Below are positions 63,830 to 64,000 of a DNA stretch of 64,000 nt, one piece after another. Below the pieces are notes generated by a model that saw only the letters and a list, made by a program, of their open reading frames with translations, did not search any database and was not told where the DNA came from. Positions within the stretch are counted from its first letter, which is position 1. Each line of letters opens with the position of its first letter. The stretch comes from Bacteroidota bacterium (GTDB taxonomy: Bacteria; Bacteroidota; Ignavibacteria; Kryptoniales; JAKASW01), in the NCBI GenBank assembly GCA_021811615.1, contig JAJZNW010000089.1:46441-110440 (forward strand). Direction: 5' to 3'. A program made the position numbers and the translations under genes.

Positions 63830-63862
63830 AACTGCGACTCACCTCGAAGGTGAGTCGCAGTT
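63830..63862. repeat. REP palindrome at the 5' side of the second RAYT gene
   Basis: AACTGCGACTCACCT and AGGTGAGTCGCAGTT form a perfect 15-bp inverted repeat with a 3-nt loop (CGA), 15 bp upstream of the RAYT start codon. The core TGCGACTCAC matches the palindrome on the other side. The remaining sequence to the window edge shows no gene. Confidence 0.92.
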
Positions 63863-64000
63863 TGCTCATAGCAATCCCTGTAGAGTAGGACAAGGGCGCG
63901 GTGGTGTACAGGTCATGTGAGCCTAAGTGTTTCTCCTCTTTCAAGCGAGTGTCCCGCTCAAGCCGACCATCGCTCCGTTTCCCTTGACCCCTCCTCAAAC

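Overview
The window reads as chromosomal DNA from a free-living bacterium of the Bacteroidota/Ignavibacteriota side of the FCB group. The evidence is the type IX secretion (T9SS) signature: five proteins end in, or did end in, a YPNPFNPTT-type C-terminal sorting domain, and there are PorV/PorQ-family barrels, a DUF4835 (PorD-type) protein, a GWxTD protein and a TonB-dependent receptor with an N-terminal carboxypeptidase-like domain. Genes are mostly tightly packed, with clear Shine-Dalgarno sequences and many ATGA or TAATG stop/start overlaps. No prophage, CRISPR array or biosynthetic cluster is visible.

Layout. 1-5.9 kb: the tail of a hybrid histidine kinase, a B12-dependent ribonucleotide reductase, a peptidoglycan amidase, a HAD phosphatase and a secreted unknown. 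5.9-9.8 kb (minus): a helix-hairpin-helix/outer-membrane protein, a PorV/PorQ-like barrel and a PorD-type protein. 10-13.9 kb: a lipoprotein, the NfeD-slipin pair, RNase HII and YraN. 14-18.4 kb (minus): two paralogous nine-heme cytochromes that both end in T9SS sorting domains. 18.7-22.1 kb (minus): phosphofructokinase with PPi-type signatures, methylglyoxal synthase and RNase G. 22.1-24.3 kb: an RNA and repeat zone with the SRP RNA, tRNA-Ala(CGC), three 184-bp tandem repeats and nine 21-bp repeats. 24.3-25.8 kb: a Lys/Ala-tailed unknown and a REP-associated transposase (RAYT) flanked by its palindromes.

25.8-37.8 kb (minus) looks like one long transcription unit, birA-coaX-GNAT-phosphohexomutase-response regulator-giant hybrid kinase-receiver/kinase-dprA, followed by hldD. 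The phosphorelay part contains no DNA-binding output domain. 38-42.5 kb (plus): an outer-membrane barrel, an alpha/beta hydrolase, a site-2 protease with CBS domains and a GWxTD lipoprotein. 42.5-48.7 kb (minus): peptide deformylase, a membrane protein, an M1-peptidase homologue that has lost its zinc motif, a small lipoprotein, UbiD and an NlpC/P60 lipoprotein. 49.3-56.1 kb (plus): three secreted surface-protein genes, two of them damaged by frameshift or nonsense changes. 56.3-63.8 kb (minus): an outer-membrane gene set (lipoprotein, TonB-dependent receptor, PorV-family barrel, NHL-repeat lipoprotein) headed by a second RAYT whose palindrome contains a candidate start codon of the lipoprotein gene.

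The most unusual items are the two RAYT/palindrome modules with unrelated palindromes, the second fused to the start of a surface operon; the T9SS-targeted multiheme cytochromes; the degenerate M1 peptidase; and the two families of tandem repeats beside the tRNA. All calls come from reading the sequence and the ORF track; no database search was run.
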